Origin: Drosophila pseudoobscura
Taxonomy: Eukaryota; Arthropoda; Insecta; Diptera; Drosophilidae
Reading direction: 5' to 3'
NCBI RefSeq assembly: GCF_009870125.1
Contig: NC_046681.1
Span: forward strand, 11,731,001-11,795,000
DNA length: 64,000 bases
Part shown: positions 1 to 10,666 of the stretch, piece after piece
Numbering within the stretch: position 1 is the stretch's first letter
How the letters are laid out: each line of letters begins with the position of its first letter
The notes under the pieces: generated by a model
Databases searched by the model: none
Told to the model about the DNA's origin: nothing
What the model saw: the letters and a program-made list of their open reading frames with translations, nothing else
Position numbers and translations under genes: made by a program

Positions 1-1823
1 TTTTGACATATTTTAGCTCTCTATCAAAATCTACCTGAAATCGAAATATTTATGGAATTGTTGAAGGAGGGGATGCGTCCAAAGATTTTGAAGATTTCTT
101 GTTCTCATTTACAGCGTTTCCCGCTTTTTCGCTTTTTCTTCTGTTGCTTTCATCCCTCTCTTTCTCTCCTTTGTTCGTTTCGGGATGACTTTTGATTAAA
201 AAGTAGCCAAAAGCGAGCGAGAGTCTCTGAGTTTTCATGGCCCTTCTGCAATCGGTGATTGATGGCTGGAAGGCGCACTACGGATTTTCCCGGGCAATCA
301 AAGTCACAAAATGTTTCGCAATTGACATGTAATCGAGAGGGGGGGGCAGGGGATGGAATCGCTGCGTAACGGAGGAGGAAGAGCATCGCTTTCAGTTTTT
401 CGTCGGCGCGTGCAAATTTCTAATTTCATTAAAATTTGTTCAAAGGCCCCACCGTTCGATGGCCCGTTTGGCCCAGACGTTGACAGACAGAAATCGGCAC
501 AATAGACGTCAGAAAGCTCTCTGTCTCGCTCACTCTCGCCCCGAAACGGCGCAGAGAGGAGGTGGAGGTGGTGACATGGTCCGCTTGTGGGCGAGACAGG
601 CTTTTGGCAATCAAAGTGCGCCGATCAAAGTGGAAAATCGATTTTAATTGCAATCTAAGCGCCCGCCAAAAGCTTCAACGCTCGATTGGCGGTCGAGAGG
701 GCGTACGCTACTGTGTGTGTGTGTGTGTGTGTAGACAGGCAGTGGGCATTAACTGGGCGTGGCATGTCGGCCACTCGGCCCATAATTGGTTCTATTTTTT
801 GGGCGTTTTTCTTCTTCCAATCCCAATCCGCAGTCCAGCGAAATATTGAATCCCAATTTTGATGCTACTGGCAGTTTTCGTGACTAATGTGTCGAATATC
901 GAGAGATTTTGGTTTTTTCAACGCCCCCCCCTCCGCCTTTGCTACTCCGGAATATATGGCACTGCCATTACAACAACGTCGTGTCAATGATTGTCGCTCA
1001 AAGGCAAATCAATCCAAACTGTCAAATTTTCACACGCCCAATGAATGGCCCTCCCCCCCCCTCACCGATTGGCGCGGGGATATGGGCAGTATTCCATGGA
1101 CAAAAAGTGTTCTTTTAAAGAGAGAAACATTAACAAATATCTGATCGAATTGCAGGTTTAAGTAAAATAATAGATGGTGTCTCTACTGCTACTCATATAT
1201 TCATGCTGAAACATACAATAAAATCTCCATTTAAACAGCAGGTGGCGGCTGTTAAATGTCTCCCATGAAGCGTGGCAATCCGAATCCTTTTAACATACAC
1301 CTCTGACCGTCAGGTGGTGTGACATCCATGCAATATGCCATCGAAAAGAAGCGAATGTATCTGTATCTGCAGATTGTCCGAAGGCATTGAACATTCCATT
1401 ACGTAGATACAAATCAAATTGTGATGGGGGGGTGTATGGCATGGAGGGGGTGTAAAGAATATGCAAAAGAAAAATCAAATTACCAGAACTTGAAAAATCG
1501 CCAGACATCAGTAGACACATAAATCAGTGGAAACCGAAATCGAAACAGAAAATACCAAATGGGAAATGGCAAAATGGCAAATGGTATAAGAAATTGTTAC
1601 CGCTATTTAACGGTTTATTGATGCTTGGCTTTTAGCTGAAATTTATTGGCCCCAAAATTGGTTTAAAAATTGTAGAAAATTCCGAGAAAATGTAACATAA
1701 ATTTTTGTACAAGTTTTCCCCGACCTAAGCACACTCTTCCCCCAACATCATTCCATTCCGTAGTTCCCAACAAAATATATATATTTCCACCCATAAACAT
1801 CACAACTGTTTGGGCTCTCAACA
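1..1823. other. Gene-free flank with simple repeats
   Basis: No credible gene is seen. The stretch holds a short (GT)n tract near 713-731, C-runs near 924-930 and 1050-1057, a G-run near 1426, and an A/G-rich slippage-like stretch of ATGGCAAA-type repeats near 1555-1585. Short open frames here are low-complexity or antisense to each other. The last 100 bases presumably carry the promoter and leader of the gene that starts at 1824, but no clear TATA or DRE motif was recognised. Confidence 0.6.
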
Positions 1824-3023
1824 ATGATCGCGGGCACTTTAGAAGAAGCTGTCGATGGTGCCAGCACATCCACAGGTAGCACCACGGTGGCGGCAGAGCC
1901 CTCAACGCTACACCTGGCCACCTATGCCAGTCGCTATACGGATATAGCACGCCTCAATCGTTTAAAATTCATTGCCAAAGTGTGCCCCAAGCTGCAAGTG
2001 CCGGCCCTAGAGCTGGCCATCAATCATGTCAAGACGTTCACATACAATGTTCAGCTCTACGATGAACTCTACAGGACCCTGTGCGAGGCCATTGAAAAGC
2101 GAGAGGCAGAAATCGAACCCAGCGACGAGGTGGTCGCCAGCACATCAAAGGCGTCGTCCTCCTCGGAGGCGGGATGTATCAAGAAGGCCGGTCGTCGAGT
2201 GCCCTACGATGCCTTTTGGGTGGAGGACAACACCATGGAGTCGACGCTCCTGCAGCAGGAGCTGGATGCGGAGCTGCAATACAAGAAGGCGAATTCGGGC
2301 AGCGCCAAGGTGAGGCGCATACTGGAGGAGATCGGGGACTATCATCTGAAGGGCTATAACCTGAAGCTGGCCGTCAAGTATTACGCCAGGGCCAGGCAGT
2401 ACTGTACCAGCACCGATAATGTGATCAATATGTTTCGCAATCTGATCAGGGTCTCGATTTACATGGCCAACTGGTGGCATGTCCTCACCTACATCGAGGA
2501 CGCCAAGAAGTACGCCCTTGGCTTTGAGAATCTCGCACAGAAGGTGCCGCCACAGCTCAACTGTGCCGCCGGATTGGCCAATATGGGCCTGAAGATCTAT
2601 AAAACGGCCGCACAGTGCTTCCTGCAGACGCCGTTCGATCAGTATGATTTTGATAAGATTGTGGCCCGCGAGGATGTCAGCTACTATGTGGGTCTGTGTG
2701 GCCTGGCCACCCTGGACCACGACCAGCTGGCTCTGGACGTCATCAATTCGGTGGGTTTTCGGCCGTTCTTTCAGCTGTCGCCGCAAGTGTTGTCCCTTGT
2801 GACCACATTCCATGCCGGGGACTTTGAGCACTGTCTGCTGGTGCTGAACCAAATCGAGGATCACGTGAGATTGGACTATTATCTGGCGCCGCATGTGGAT
2901 ACGCTGTTCGGGAAGATCAAGGCCAGAATTCAAAAGAGAAGGGCCCCCCCCGCTGTTCCCGCTGCCAAAGCACCGCAAAGGTTAAGGGTCATTAACGAAC
3001 GAAGAAATATTCGCATGGACTGA
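1824..3023 (+). CDS. CSN1a: COP9 signalosome subunit 1-like protein, CSN1a type, truncated PCI
   Basis: The product is an intronless 399-residue CSN1-family protein. CSN1 is the scaffold subunit of the COP9 signalosome, which removes Nedd8 from cullin-RING ubiquitin ligases in cytosol and nucleus. The RPN7-like helical repeats run from about residue 40 to 270, with family motifs near 186-232 (YYARARQYC and NWWHVLTYIEDAKKY). The PCI domain starts near 275 (DFDKIVAREDVSYYVGLCG) but stops after LAPHVDTLFGKIKARI (about 353-369). It is followed by a basic, proline/alanine-rich tail instead of the winged-helix half. Full CSN1 proteins are about 470-530 residues, so this is short. Absence of introns and truncation fit the Drosophila CSN1a paralogue rather than CSN1b; from memory CSN1a (CG4697) neighbours CG4701, as here. 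The start is the first ATG in frame (ACAATG). What is inferred: it may not support normal complex assembly, because the PCI winged helix mediates subunit contacts. Confidence 0.82.
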   Translation: MIAGTLEEAVDGASTSTGSTTVAAEPSTLHLATYASRYTDIARLNRLKFIAKVCPKLQVPALELAINHVKTFTYNVQLYDELYRTLCEAIEKREAEIEPSDEVVASTSKASSSSEAGCIKKAGRRVPYDAFWVEDNTMESTLLQQELDAELQYKKANSGSAKVRRILEEIGDYHLKGYNLKLAVKYYARARQYCTSTDNVINMFRNLIRVSIYMANWWHVLTYIEDAKKYALGFENLAQKVPPQLNCAAGLANMGLKIYKTAAQCFLQTPFDQYDFDKIVAREDVSYYVGLCGLATLDHDQLALDVINSVGFRPFFQLSPQVLSLVTTFHAGDFEHCLLVLNQIEDHVRLDYYLAPHVDTLFGKIKARIQKRRAPPAVPAAKAPQRLRVINERRNIRMD

Positions 3024-3099
3024 ATATTGATATATTCAATTTTCTGGGTTTTTCAATGGGGTGGGGGGAAGGGGAGGTTCTTTAAGTTATAGTTATGCT

Positions 3100-3105
3100 A
3101 ATAAA
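3100..3105 (+). other. Poly(A) signal of the CSN1-like gene
   Basis: AATAAA lies 77 nt after the stop codon of the CSN1-like gene, a normal distance for a short 3' UTR. Confidence 0.55.
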
Positions 3106-3359
3106 ATTCAAGATATAGTAAATCCTATTTGCATGTATTTATTTTTAAGATTTTATCTTTAAATAACTACCACACCTCTAATTTAATTTTCAGATATGGA
3201 AATATTTTCATTTCCAGAAAAATATCATCGTTTTTTTTTAGGCAAATCCTCAAGTTTTTCAATAGAAGGGCTGTCCAGGGGCTCTTGGATGAAACAATAA
3301 AAATATTTACCGTATAATAATTACAGACACAACCGAAAGGAAATTATTATTACAAATCA

Positions 3360-4010
3360 AATTAAATATATGGGTTTTAAATACAAGCATTAAAAAATTT
3401 AATAGAATTCACTTTGATTTTAAAATAAATCTATTCATAACTCTTCTAATATAATTCTTCTTCTTTTAATTATAAAACACTTTTAAAATATATATTATTT
3501 TAATTTTATTTAATATGAAATATATTAATTTTAAATATGAAATATATTTTTGTTTTTTCAAGTAGAAATATATATATACATATATTTTTTAATTTGAAAT
3601 ATATTTATTTTATGTATGAAATAATTTATTTTATATATGAATTATATTTATTTGATGTATGAAATCTATTTATTTTAAATAAGAAATATGTTTATTTTAT
3701 TTATGAAATATATTTATTATTTTTATATATATAAAAATAAATTTAAAATATATTTATTCTATATATGAAATATATTTATTTGACTTATGAAATATATTTA
3801 TTTTATATATAAAATATATATATTTTAAATAAGAAATATATTTATTATTATTATTTTATTTTAAACAAGAATTTATTTATTTTATTTATGAAATAAATTT
3901 ATTATTATTTTATTTATTTATTTGTTTTATATATTATATAAAAAGTATAAATTTAAATGAATTATTTCTATGGTTTAAATATAATTTTAAATATTCAATT
4001 TCTGGTTTCG
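3360..4010. repeat. AT-rich degenerate satellite, GAAATATATTTAT type
   Basis: About 650 bp of nearly pure A/T built from irregular tandem copies of a 20-30 bp unit carrying the core TATGAAATATATTTATTTTA. The same core makes up the block at 27180-27880, 24 kb away, so the two belong to one family. No coding potential. Confidence 0.75.
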
Positions 4011-4929
4011 GAACATATTTTAATTTCCGTTAATACATTTTTCTCCGAACATAAACCTGCTAACATCTGAAGTACATTTTCCCATCGCTTTTATTGTTTT
4101 CCCTTATAATTTTATCATCCGCTCAATAACCAAAAGTCACAGAGCAGCACCAGGAAGGGCCCCCCACCCCCCCCATCCCCCCCAAGGGTGATGCAAATCT
4201 GTGTGTATGTTTTTTTTTCCGTTCCGCTTAGATATTTTAAGTTTTAAGGGAGATGCTGGGAAATCTTGGAAGTGGACAGGATGTCGTTGTTGTGGCATCG
4301 TTGCATAGAAATCCCCACACCCCCCCCCCCAAAGTTTCCATGCCGCCAACGGCAGTCAATTTTCTTGTTTACAATGGAGCAGGAGCACACACACACACAC
4401 ACACACACACGGGGCGGGGACACACACACGCACACACAATGGCAAATAACAAACAATTACAACATCGCAGGCGTTGTCTCCTTCTGCCTTGTTGTTGGTG
4501 TTGTTGGTTTTTCGCCGCAATAAATACAATTTGCATGACAAAATAGCAAACAACGGCAGCTTTTCCATGAATGTATGCATCTCTGTGAGGGTGTGTGTGT
4601 GTGTGTGTGTGTGGGGGGGGGGGGGGTGGGGGGGGAGTGCATGTGTGGGGAAGCGTCTGCAGGTTCACTCAGCCAAACAAAACTACACACAAAAACAAGT
4701 AGAAACGTAGAAACATCTCCGATATTCAGAGCCAAGGATACACCCTGTACTTGGATAGCCGGGAGAACTGGAAAACCTAGAATATTTTGGACTTATAGAG
4801 TATTTTTGAGTTCAATCCAAAGACGAGAGACGAGGCACGACCAATTCCAGCTACAAAATACACAGTCTTTCATTTGGCAAACAGAGAGACGATGTTAGAG
4901 AGACTTAGACGATTTATCTTCCCTTGGAG

Positions 4930-4971
4930 AACCAATATACCCCTGCTTACTCTGCAGCTACAGGGTATAAC
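4930..4971 (+). mobile_element. Solo end of a DINE-1-like repeat
   Basis: The arrangement AATATACCCC, a short imperfect palindrome, then GGGTATAA is the same as the right end of the DINE/mini-me element at 12798-12836. Only this terminal signature is recognisable here, so it is a fragment or a solo end. The call rests on structural likeness, not on a family alignment. Confidence 0.4.
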
Positions 4972-5340
4972 AATCAACTGGCCCGTCCAATGCAGCAACA
5001 ACAACAACAACAACAACAACAAGGGCTGCTGCAAACGAGGAGAGGCCTGGCAGTTAGGCTGCCACTGCCACTGCCACTGCCACTGCCACTGCGGCTGCTA
5101 CTGTGGAACAACTTATGAATATTCAATTTTACATAAAAGATTTTTTGTTGCTGGTGTCCTTTTGCAGGCTCTGCCTGCCACTCTGCCTTGCAGCCTGGCT
5201 CCTTCATGCATGGCATGAAATGTGAAAAATATTGGCCAGGTCGATACCAAAAACAAAAAAGATGAAGGGGTTCAGAAGTTGTATAGCAAAGGAGTTGTAT
5301 TTCCAACACTAGAAGAAAACGATGAAAAAAAATAGGTCCA

Positions 5341-6546
5341 TCACATATTCGTAGCTTTCACTCGATAGTTCTTGGGCTGGCTTTGGGTGGGCGACGACGG
5401 CGGCGACGGCGGCGACGGGTACTTGGATTTATTCATCGCCGTCAGCGCTTCGAGGAGATCCCCCATGTGCAGCTCCAGGTTGAGGCAGTCCCTGATGGTC
5501 TCGTCCTCAGTCGTCAGAGTGTCGCGCATAAACTTGCGCATGCGATGGTGGCAGGCTTGACGGCACAGCTCCTTCAGATCGCTGCCAGAGAAGCCCGCCG
5601 TCTGCGTGGCCAGCACATTACAGTCCACCGAAGGATGGAGCTGTTCGTCCTTCAGGATCAGATGCAACAGCTGCTCGCGCTGGGTCGTATCGGGCATGCC
5701 AATATAGAACTTAGCCGGCATGCGTCGAATGATGGCCTTGTCCAGGTCCCCGGGCCGATTGGTGGCACCCAGGACTATCACAGCCGAGTTTTGGGACGTG
5801 ACCAGGCCATCCCAGAGCCGCATAAACTGGGTCTTCATCATGGCCGTGGCCTCGTGATCATTTTGGCGCCGTGCACGCAACAGGGAATCGATCTCATCGA
5901 TGAATATGATGGCGGGCTCCAGTTTCCTGGCCAGCGAGAAGACGGCGGCGACCAGCTTCTCGGATTCTCCGTACCATTGGTCCGTGAGTATGGCCAAATC
6001 GACATTGATGAATCGCATGCCCGCCTCCTTGGCAATGGCCTTGGCAATCAGTGTCTTGCCACAGCCGGGCGGACCGTGGAGCAGCACCCCCATGGGGGCA
6101 CGCCACAAATGCGATTGCTTTAACAGCTCCCGGTGTCGCACGGGCAGCACCACCGTCTCCTTCAGCTCCTGGACAATGTTATCGAGACCGGCTATATCGC
6201 TCCAGTGGATGTCTATGTCCTCGGGTACGACCAGACCAGCGGCAATAAGCATCTCATGCTCGGTCAAGTCATCAATTTCCACCTGTGGTCCACCAGATTT
6301 CTTCACGCTTTCAACCAATTTTTTCAACTGCTTCTGGGCCCGCTTCTTGGCCTCCTTGCGGGTTTTGTCAACGAAAAAAGCGTTGTCCATAAGGCAGGTA
6401 ACTCCAGTCCACAGAAGGTATCCACCTATTAAAATAAAGCTCGCTTTCACCGCATCTAAGAAGAGATTTCCGCGTGAAAAGTACGACGATTGCTCAACGC
6501 GACGCGGCGACATTTTGTTTAAAAAATAGTCGCCAATTGTATCCAT
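5341..6546 (-). CDS. CG4701: Msp1/ATAD1-family AAA ATPase (CG4701-like)
   Basis: A 401-residue intronless AAA+ ATPase of the Msp1/ATAD1 branch. These enzymes sit in the outer mitochondrial or peroxisomal membrane and extract mislocalised tail-anchored proteins. A single N-terminal membrane segment is visible at about 28-50 (LFLDAVKASFILIGGYLLW), followed by a basic linker. The AAA core has Walker A GPPGCGKT at 158-165, pore-loop aromatics in DQWYGESEK at 189-197, Walker B IIFIDEID at 213-220, sensor-1 Asn in GATNRPGDL near 263, and arginine-finger candidates RR at 274-275, all intact. The C-terminus carries an unusual Pro/Ser tail (about 377-390), making it longer than human ATAD1 (about 360). 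Drosophila has two such genes, nmd and CG4701. The neighbouring CSN1a-like gene, the tail and the divergence suggest CG4701. The two genes converge, with 2.3 kb between their stop codons. Confidence 0.85.
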   Translation of the reverse strand: MDTIGDYFLNKMSPRRVEQSSYFSRGNLFLDAVKASFILIGGYLLWTGVTCLMDNAFFVDKTRKEAKKRAQKQLKKLVESVKKSGGPQVEIDDLTEHEMLIAAGLVVPEDIDIHWSDIAGLDNIVQELKETVVLPVRHRELLKQSHLWRAPMGVLLHGPPGCGKTLIAKAIAKEAGMRFINVDLAILTDQWYGESEKLVAAVFSLARKLEPAIIFIDEIDSLLRARRQNDHEATAMMKTQFMRLWDGLVTSQNSAVIVLGATNRPGDLDKAIIRRMPAKFYIGMPDTTQREQLLHLILKDEQLHPSVDCNVLATQTAGFSGSDLKELCRQACHHRMRKFMRDTLTTEDETIRDCLNLELHMGDLLEALTAMNKSKYPSPPSPPSSPTQSQPKNYRVKATNM

Positions 6547-9467
6547 TGGTGTGCAAATATTTTTGGAACCAGAGAAGAGATGTCTACAGATTAGATTTCT
6601 ACTAAAACGGAAGGCACTAAACTGAGCCGGAAATAAAAGTAAATAAATGGCCTACTGCGTGGTTACGAAATGCACTAAAAGTGGAAAAACATGTGGCAGC
6701 CCCTATCAGCCAATACGGCATCCCTGCGGTATATTAATAAGCCATAAATGTACGGCCACACTGGAATATAATACCGAATAATACCGAATATACGGCGACT
6801 GAGGAAAGCATGTAGATCGAAGCTCGATCTTTCGAAATGGCGCTTCAAAGAGAGGAAGTTGAGTTCGTTTCACTGTCACAAATATATCACAAAATGATTA
6901 AAATTCCATAGCTTCATGATTTATAGCAGGTATCATAATGTAATACAATTAAAATAAAATCAAATACAAATATTTTGAATTAAATCTAAAAATTATGAAA
7001 AAAACACAAGAATTTTCCTTCTTTTTAAAGGCAGAACAAAAAAAAAAAACAAAAATAGAAAATAAATATAAAAAAAAATAATTAAAATTTAAATTGAAAT
7101 TAAATTTAAAAAATTTCAAATAAAAAAATATAAGAAAAAAATAATACAAAAAATATTAAATATATTATAAAAAAATGTATATCGAAATAAAAGCTATAAT
7201 AATAAATAATAGAAAGATACAAACATAATATATAACATAAATTTAATAAAATAAAAAAGTGTTTAAAAAATTATAGTAAATATAAATAATAAAATTATAA
7301 TAATGATAAATATGATATGAAGAAAAATTAAATATCAATCAGTAAATTGATTAATAATTCTAATTTTTGTTCTTAATATATTATTTTTTTTATTTTTATA
7401 TTTCTTATATTTATATATAAATGTTTTTTTTTTAAATAAAAGTTAATCCTCTTGCAGGATAGCTCTCTAAAAAGTAGGGTAGCACTTTTTTCAAAATCAT
7501 ATTTATTTTTTGTGATCTCTGGCTTATAGAAAATTGTGCACCTTTCCTGAAGAACGATTTCTGTCAGTGTATCTGCGTTTTAATTTCTGTTGAACTTTTC
7601 CTGTTTTGCCCGTAGCTCTCTCTGTCTCCCTCTATCCGGTGCGAGGACCTGCGAAGAAATGTAAGCCAACAAAAGCCAAGAACAAAAAAAAACAAAAAAA
7701 AAAAGAGTTGAGAAAAGTACAGCATAGAGAAGGGGCAGGGACTGCGGGCAGAAGATGTTTTCTAGTTTAAGCATCTTTTTAGCGGAAGTCAATGTAACAA
7801 AAGATAAACTTGTCCAGCCAGCTGCCAGTTCCTTGTACTCTCCAGTCCGTAGTCCTCCTCCAAGGATGCTGTCGGTATTCCAGCAGCAGCGGCAGACTAA
7901 AGGCCAAGGCATAAGACGGTCAAAAGTATTAACTAAACACTGCAGCAATTTATCTTGGTACCCCTTTCGCCGACCCGAACCGAACGTAGGTCAGTTATGC
8001 GCTTTGTCTTAAAGTTTATATATTTTTTTTTATTTTTTTTTATTTTTTTTTTGTTGTTTCCATCCCAGAGCCCAGACCGCTGAAGAAAATCGCTGTGCTG
8101 TGCAGGAGCTTCCTTCCGCATTACAAAAGAATTACTCAACACAATGTCTGGGGCAAAGTTTTCTCAGCCAGCCCCCAGATCAGTTTTTGCCACCCATCTC
8201 TACCTCTTTTTTTCCCCTGTGTTCATCCACCATAATCCCTTTTGTATATACTCCAACCAATTGTTTTAGTTGTACCATTTTCAAGACGCTTTAATTTCGA
8301 ATATTTCTAGTGCCTAAAGACTGTATTATTTTTCTCAAAAAATTAATCTCTGATTCTCTTTTTAATGGGTATTTTGTACCAAAAAATTACCTAGATGATG
8401 GCCTTATGCTGCTCAAAGAAACCTCCTTGAATGTGATCCAGTCTTGACCAAACGGAAGTGGGGAAATAGGAGACCTCGTCCTAGAGGAAATCACCTGCAG
8501 CCATGAATGGCCGTCTTGGGTGCAATTTCCAGTGCGCTCTTTAAGCTCGTTAGCGTCCCGGAGAATGCCGTCCTTTATGTTGGCAATCCTCCTACTACTC
8601 CTCCGTCACTCCGCCACTCCGCCACTCCGGCACTCCTTTGTCGCCCCATTCTCTTTCTCTTGCGAGAGCTACTTTTCAAGAGTTCATAAAAATCACTTCA
8701 ACTGTGTGCAATATTCCATGATTTTGAGCGTCAATCTTTTGAGCGTCGCTTTCCCCTGCCCTTCCCTTCCCCTTTCGCCCATAGTTTGGGCCTGGCCCTT
8801 CCTTTCAGTCCCCCTTTCGAGTCTTTTGTGGAGCAGCAGCCAAGTTCGTTCTTTCGTTCTGCTGCACACACGAAAATTTAATTATGTTGTTTTGTTGCTG
8901 TTGTACGGTACATTGTTGTGCTGCTGCAACGGTGGCCGACTTTTGTCACAGTCTCGTAATATAAAATACATCAAGAAAGCCCTAGATACTTTGACAGATG
9001 AATAGATACTCTCCAAGACCAGAGATGCCTGCATTTTGATTGGAATATACCAAGAATAGTGGAGGAGCTGCAGATACAGATGGATCGTTGCTATATCGTT
9101 ATGGATAGAAAGTCTTTGATAGGTTTAAGCCATCATTTAACCCTCTTTCGCCTTTTTCACTGCCTTTGGCATGATGCCCACCCTTTGCTTACACTTTTCC
9201 CATCACAATGGATGTCCTAGAAACAGGGAAATGTAATCAGATATGAGAGAAGACCAAAAAGTAAAGAAGAAATGTTTAAATGAAAGGTATTTTTTAGCCT
9301 TAGGGATAGGGTATTAATAGAAGACCCTTGGGTTTCCAATAATTTATAAAATACCTCTTTTTTTTTTGTTCATTGAATTTCTTTAATGTCTTTAATCCCG
9401 AGGGCCTACATTAAGCTCCGGAATCGCCATCTACCATTATGAAAAAGTGTATCACTGCGCCTTCCGA
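6547..9467. other. Gene-free spacer, AT-rich then C/T-rich
   Basis: 6950-7440 is very AT-rich with A/T homopolymers and no unit that can be defined. 7680-7705 and 8020-8055 are A- and T-runs. 8590-8640 has short CACTCCGCC repeats. No coding region with domain, splice or codon support was found; open frames of 60-160 codons here have no recognisable sequence. Confidence 0.55.
6753..6763 (+). promoter_or_regulatory. Motif-1/M1BP-like core promoter element
   Basis: CGGCCACACTG differs by one base from the Drosophila core-promoter motif 1 (YGGTCACACTR), bound by M1BP in housekeeping promoters. It lies about 210 bp upstream of the AAA ATPase start codon. The link to that gene is inferred from position. 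Confidence 0.35.
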
Positions 9468-9927
9468 TTATTGTCTTAATTTTTCTAGAACTGCATCGAA
9501 ATCAGGAATATCTTCATCAATATCTGGACTGTTACCAGGCAATGGTGCGACAGTGGATGGTTCGGCAGTGGCTCCAGCACTGGCTCCAGCACTGGGTGGT
9601 GGCTGTGATCCTGGAGTAGTTGTTCCTCCACAGATAGTGCATGTTGCTCCGCAGGGATATACTACCGCGGGGTATCCACCAAATATAGGCCAAGTTACCC
9701 AATTATGACCTCTATAAAATGTTGAGGCAATATACTGCCCATTTAAGAGCCTTACGTCCCAGCCCCAGCCCCGTCTGTAGTCAAAGTTCTGTTCCTGATG
9801 GGTCCTTCCAATGGTCACCATCAAGGCAAAAACAAGTAGAGTCCACTGCAGATATATATTTTCAAATATTGTTTTAATAATCGATTAAAGTCGCTCTTAA
9901 GTCAACAAGCCTTACCATTAATTTCAT
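9468..9927 (-). CDS. Small secreted protein with short first exon (orphan cluster member 1)
   Basis: Two exons, complement(9916-9927) and complement(9468-9845), joined by a 70-nt phase-0 intron (donor GTAAGG, acceptor CTGCAG). Exon 1 encodes only MKLM; the spliced protein is 129 residues. A signal peptide is clear (MKLMWTLLVFALMVTIG, then RTHQEQ), so the mature protein should be secreted. It is rich in aromatic residues (RRGWGWDVRLLNGQYIAS), has three cysteines (CGATCTICGG), then a Pro/Ala/Thr stretch (about 85-110) and an acidic end (DIDEDIPDFDAVLEKLRQ). I do not recognise the family. The start was chosen because the exon 2 frame has no upstream Met and the splice restores a hydrophobic leader. 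It is divergent from the gene at 10244, which has the same exon design, with about 320 bp between start codons. Confidence 0.72.
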
Positions 9928-9975
9928 TTCGATTTTGGTATCAATTATGTGAATGTTTTCCTATGAGAAGCCCCT

Positions 9976-9982
9976 TCTTATA
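9976..9982 (-). promoter_or_regulatory. TATA box of secreted protein gene 1
   Basis: TATAAGA on the minus strand, about 50 nt upstream of the start codon at 9927, would place the transcription start near 9948 and give a leader of about 20 nt. Confidence 0.5.
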
Positions 9983-10007
9983 CGGGATGGAGAGGCCATA
10001 GAAAGCT

Positions 10008-10022
10008 CTTATCAACGATAAG
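10008..10022. promoter_or_regulatory. Inverted pair of GATA-factor sites between divergent genes
   Basis: CTTATC and GATAAG face each other with three bases between them, in the shared 320-bp interval of the two divergent secreted-protein genes. A further GATAAC lies near 10060. GATA factors drive many gut and fat-body secreted-protein genes in Drosophila; control of this pair by a GATA factor is inferred. Confidence 0.45.
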
Positions 10023-10202
10023 GTTCCACACGAGTTCACAGGTCGATTCACTGGAAATTGATAACCGAATAAACTTGAACTGAAACCTTTTAGCTTTTGC
10101 GATACCGAAAATATTGTTTCTTTGTAAAACACGTAAAAATAATCACGATAACCCAAGGTTCAAAAGATGATGCCATTAATTCGCGCAGATCAATTTGTTT
10201 TT

Positions 10203-10209
10203 GTATAAA
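10203..10209 (+). promoter_or_regulatory. TATA box of secreted protein gene 2
   Basis: TATAAAT lies 35-41 nt before the ATG at 10244, so transcription would start close to 10234 and the leader would be about ten bases. Confidence 0.55.
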
Positions 10210-10243
10210 TATCGCGCACTTTCGATGTTTTTCGGAAGCATAA

Positions 10244-10586
10244 ATGGACATGAAATTATTGGTGAGTAGAGCAGGAAAGAGGATCAATGGGGACCTACGC
10301 GGTAGAGTAATCCCTTACCTCCTTTGATTCCTTTTGAAATGCAGGAATCCGACATACCCAATTTATAAAAATTCTTATATTGCAGATAATATTATTATTT
10401 TGTTTGATGGGCACTGCTCTGGCAAGGCCAAATGGCGGGGGATGTCAATCCCGTCGCACGTATCAAGGCTCAAACTATCCTGGGGTACCAATGACTCAAG
10501 GATATCCAAATTATCCACAACAACCATGGAACCAAGGTTCTAGTTATCCTGGAGGTCCAATGGTAGGAGGGCTGTATTATGGATGA
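10244..10586 (+). CDS. Small secreted Gly/Pro/Tyr-rich peptide (orphan cluster member 2)
   Basis: Two exons, 10244-10261 (MDMKLL) and 10386-10586, joined by a 124-nt phase-0 intron (GTGAGT...TTGCAG). The 72-residue product has a strong signal peptide (MDMKLLIILLFCLMGTALA, then RPNGGG). The mature part is about 53 residues, with one cysteine and repeated Tyr-Pro-Gly motifs (SNYPGVPMTQGYPNYPQQ, then SSYPGGPMVGGLYYG). This looks like a structural or antimicrobial-type secreted peptide, but no family is recognised. Exon 1 size, splice phase and signal-peptide split match the divergent neighbour at 9468-9927 and the gene at 18954-19290, suggesting one duplicated set. A Met two codons after the first (MKLL) could also initiate. 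TATA box and poly(A) signal flank it at normal distances. Confidence 0.75.
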
Positions 10587-10660
10587 TGGGAATGATTGCC
10601 GTATTATGATTTATTCAGTCATTCAATCAGTTGTAAGATTGTTGATCCTAAACTGCTGTC

Positions 10661-10666
10661 AATAAA
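10661..10666 (+). other. Poly(A) signal of secreted protein gene 2
   Basis: AATAAA 75 nt after the stop codon at 10586. Confidence 0.55.

Larger units (their letters stand above)
3106..5340. other. Gene-free spacer: AT satellite and microsatellites
   Basis: Apart from the satellite at 3360-4010 this spacer holds C-runs (4151-4182, 4319-4330), (CA)n at 4386-4411, (GT)n at about 4589-4611 running into a G-run to about 4636, (CAA)n at about 4995-5022, and a (CACTGC)n tract at about 5058-5092. Overlapping frames on both strands through these tracts encode His/Thr, Cys/Val or Gln runs and are not genes. Confidence 0.65.

Noticed and set aside
2145-2978. 277-codon antisense frame under the CSN1-like gene
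   Set aside because: Shadow of the well-supported plus-strand CSN1 gene; codon bias on the sense strand keeps the antisense open.
4253-4735. Several 70-100 codon frames across CA/GT repeats
   Set aside because: Dinucleotide repeats are open in several frames; products are His/Thr or Cys/Val repeats.
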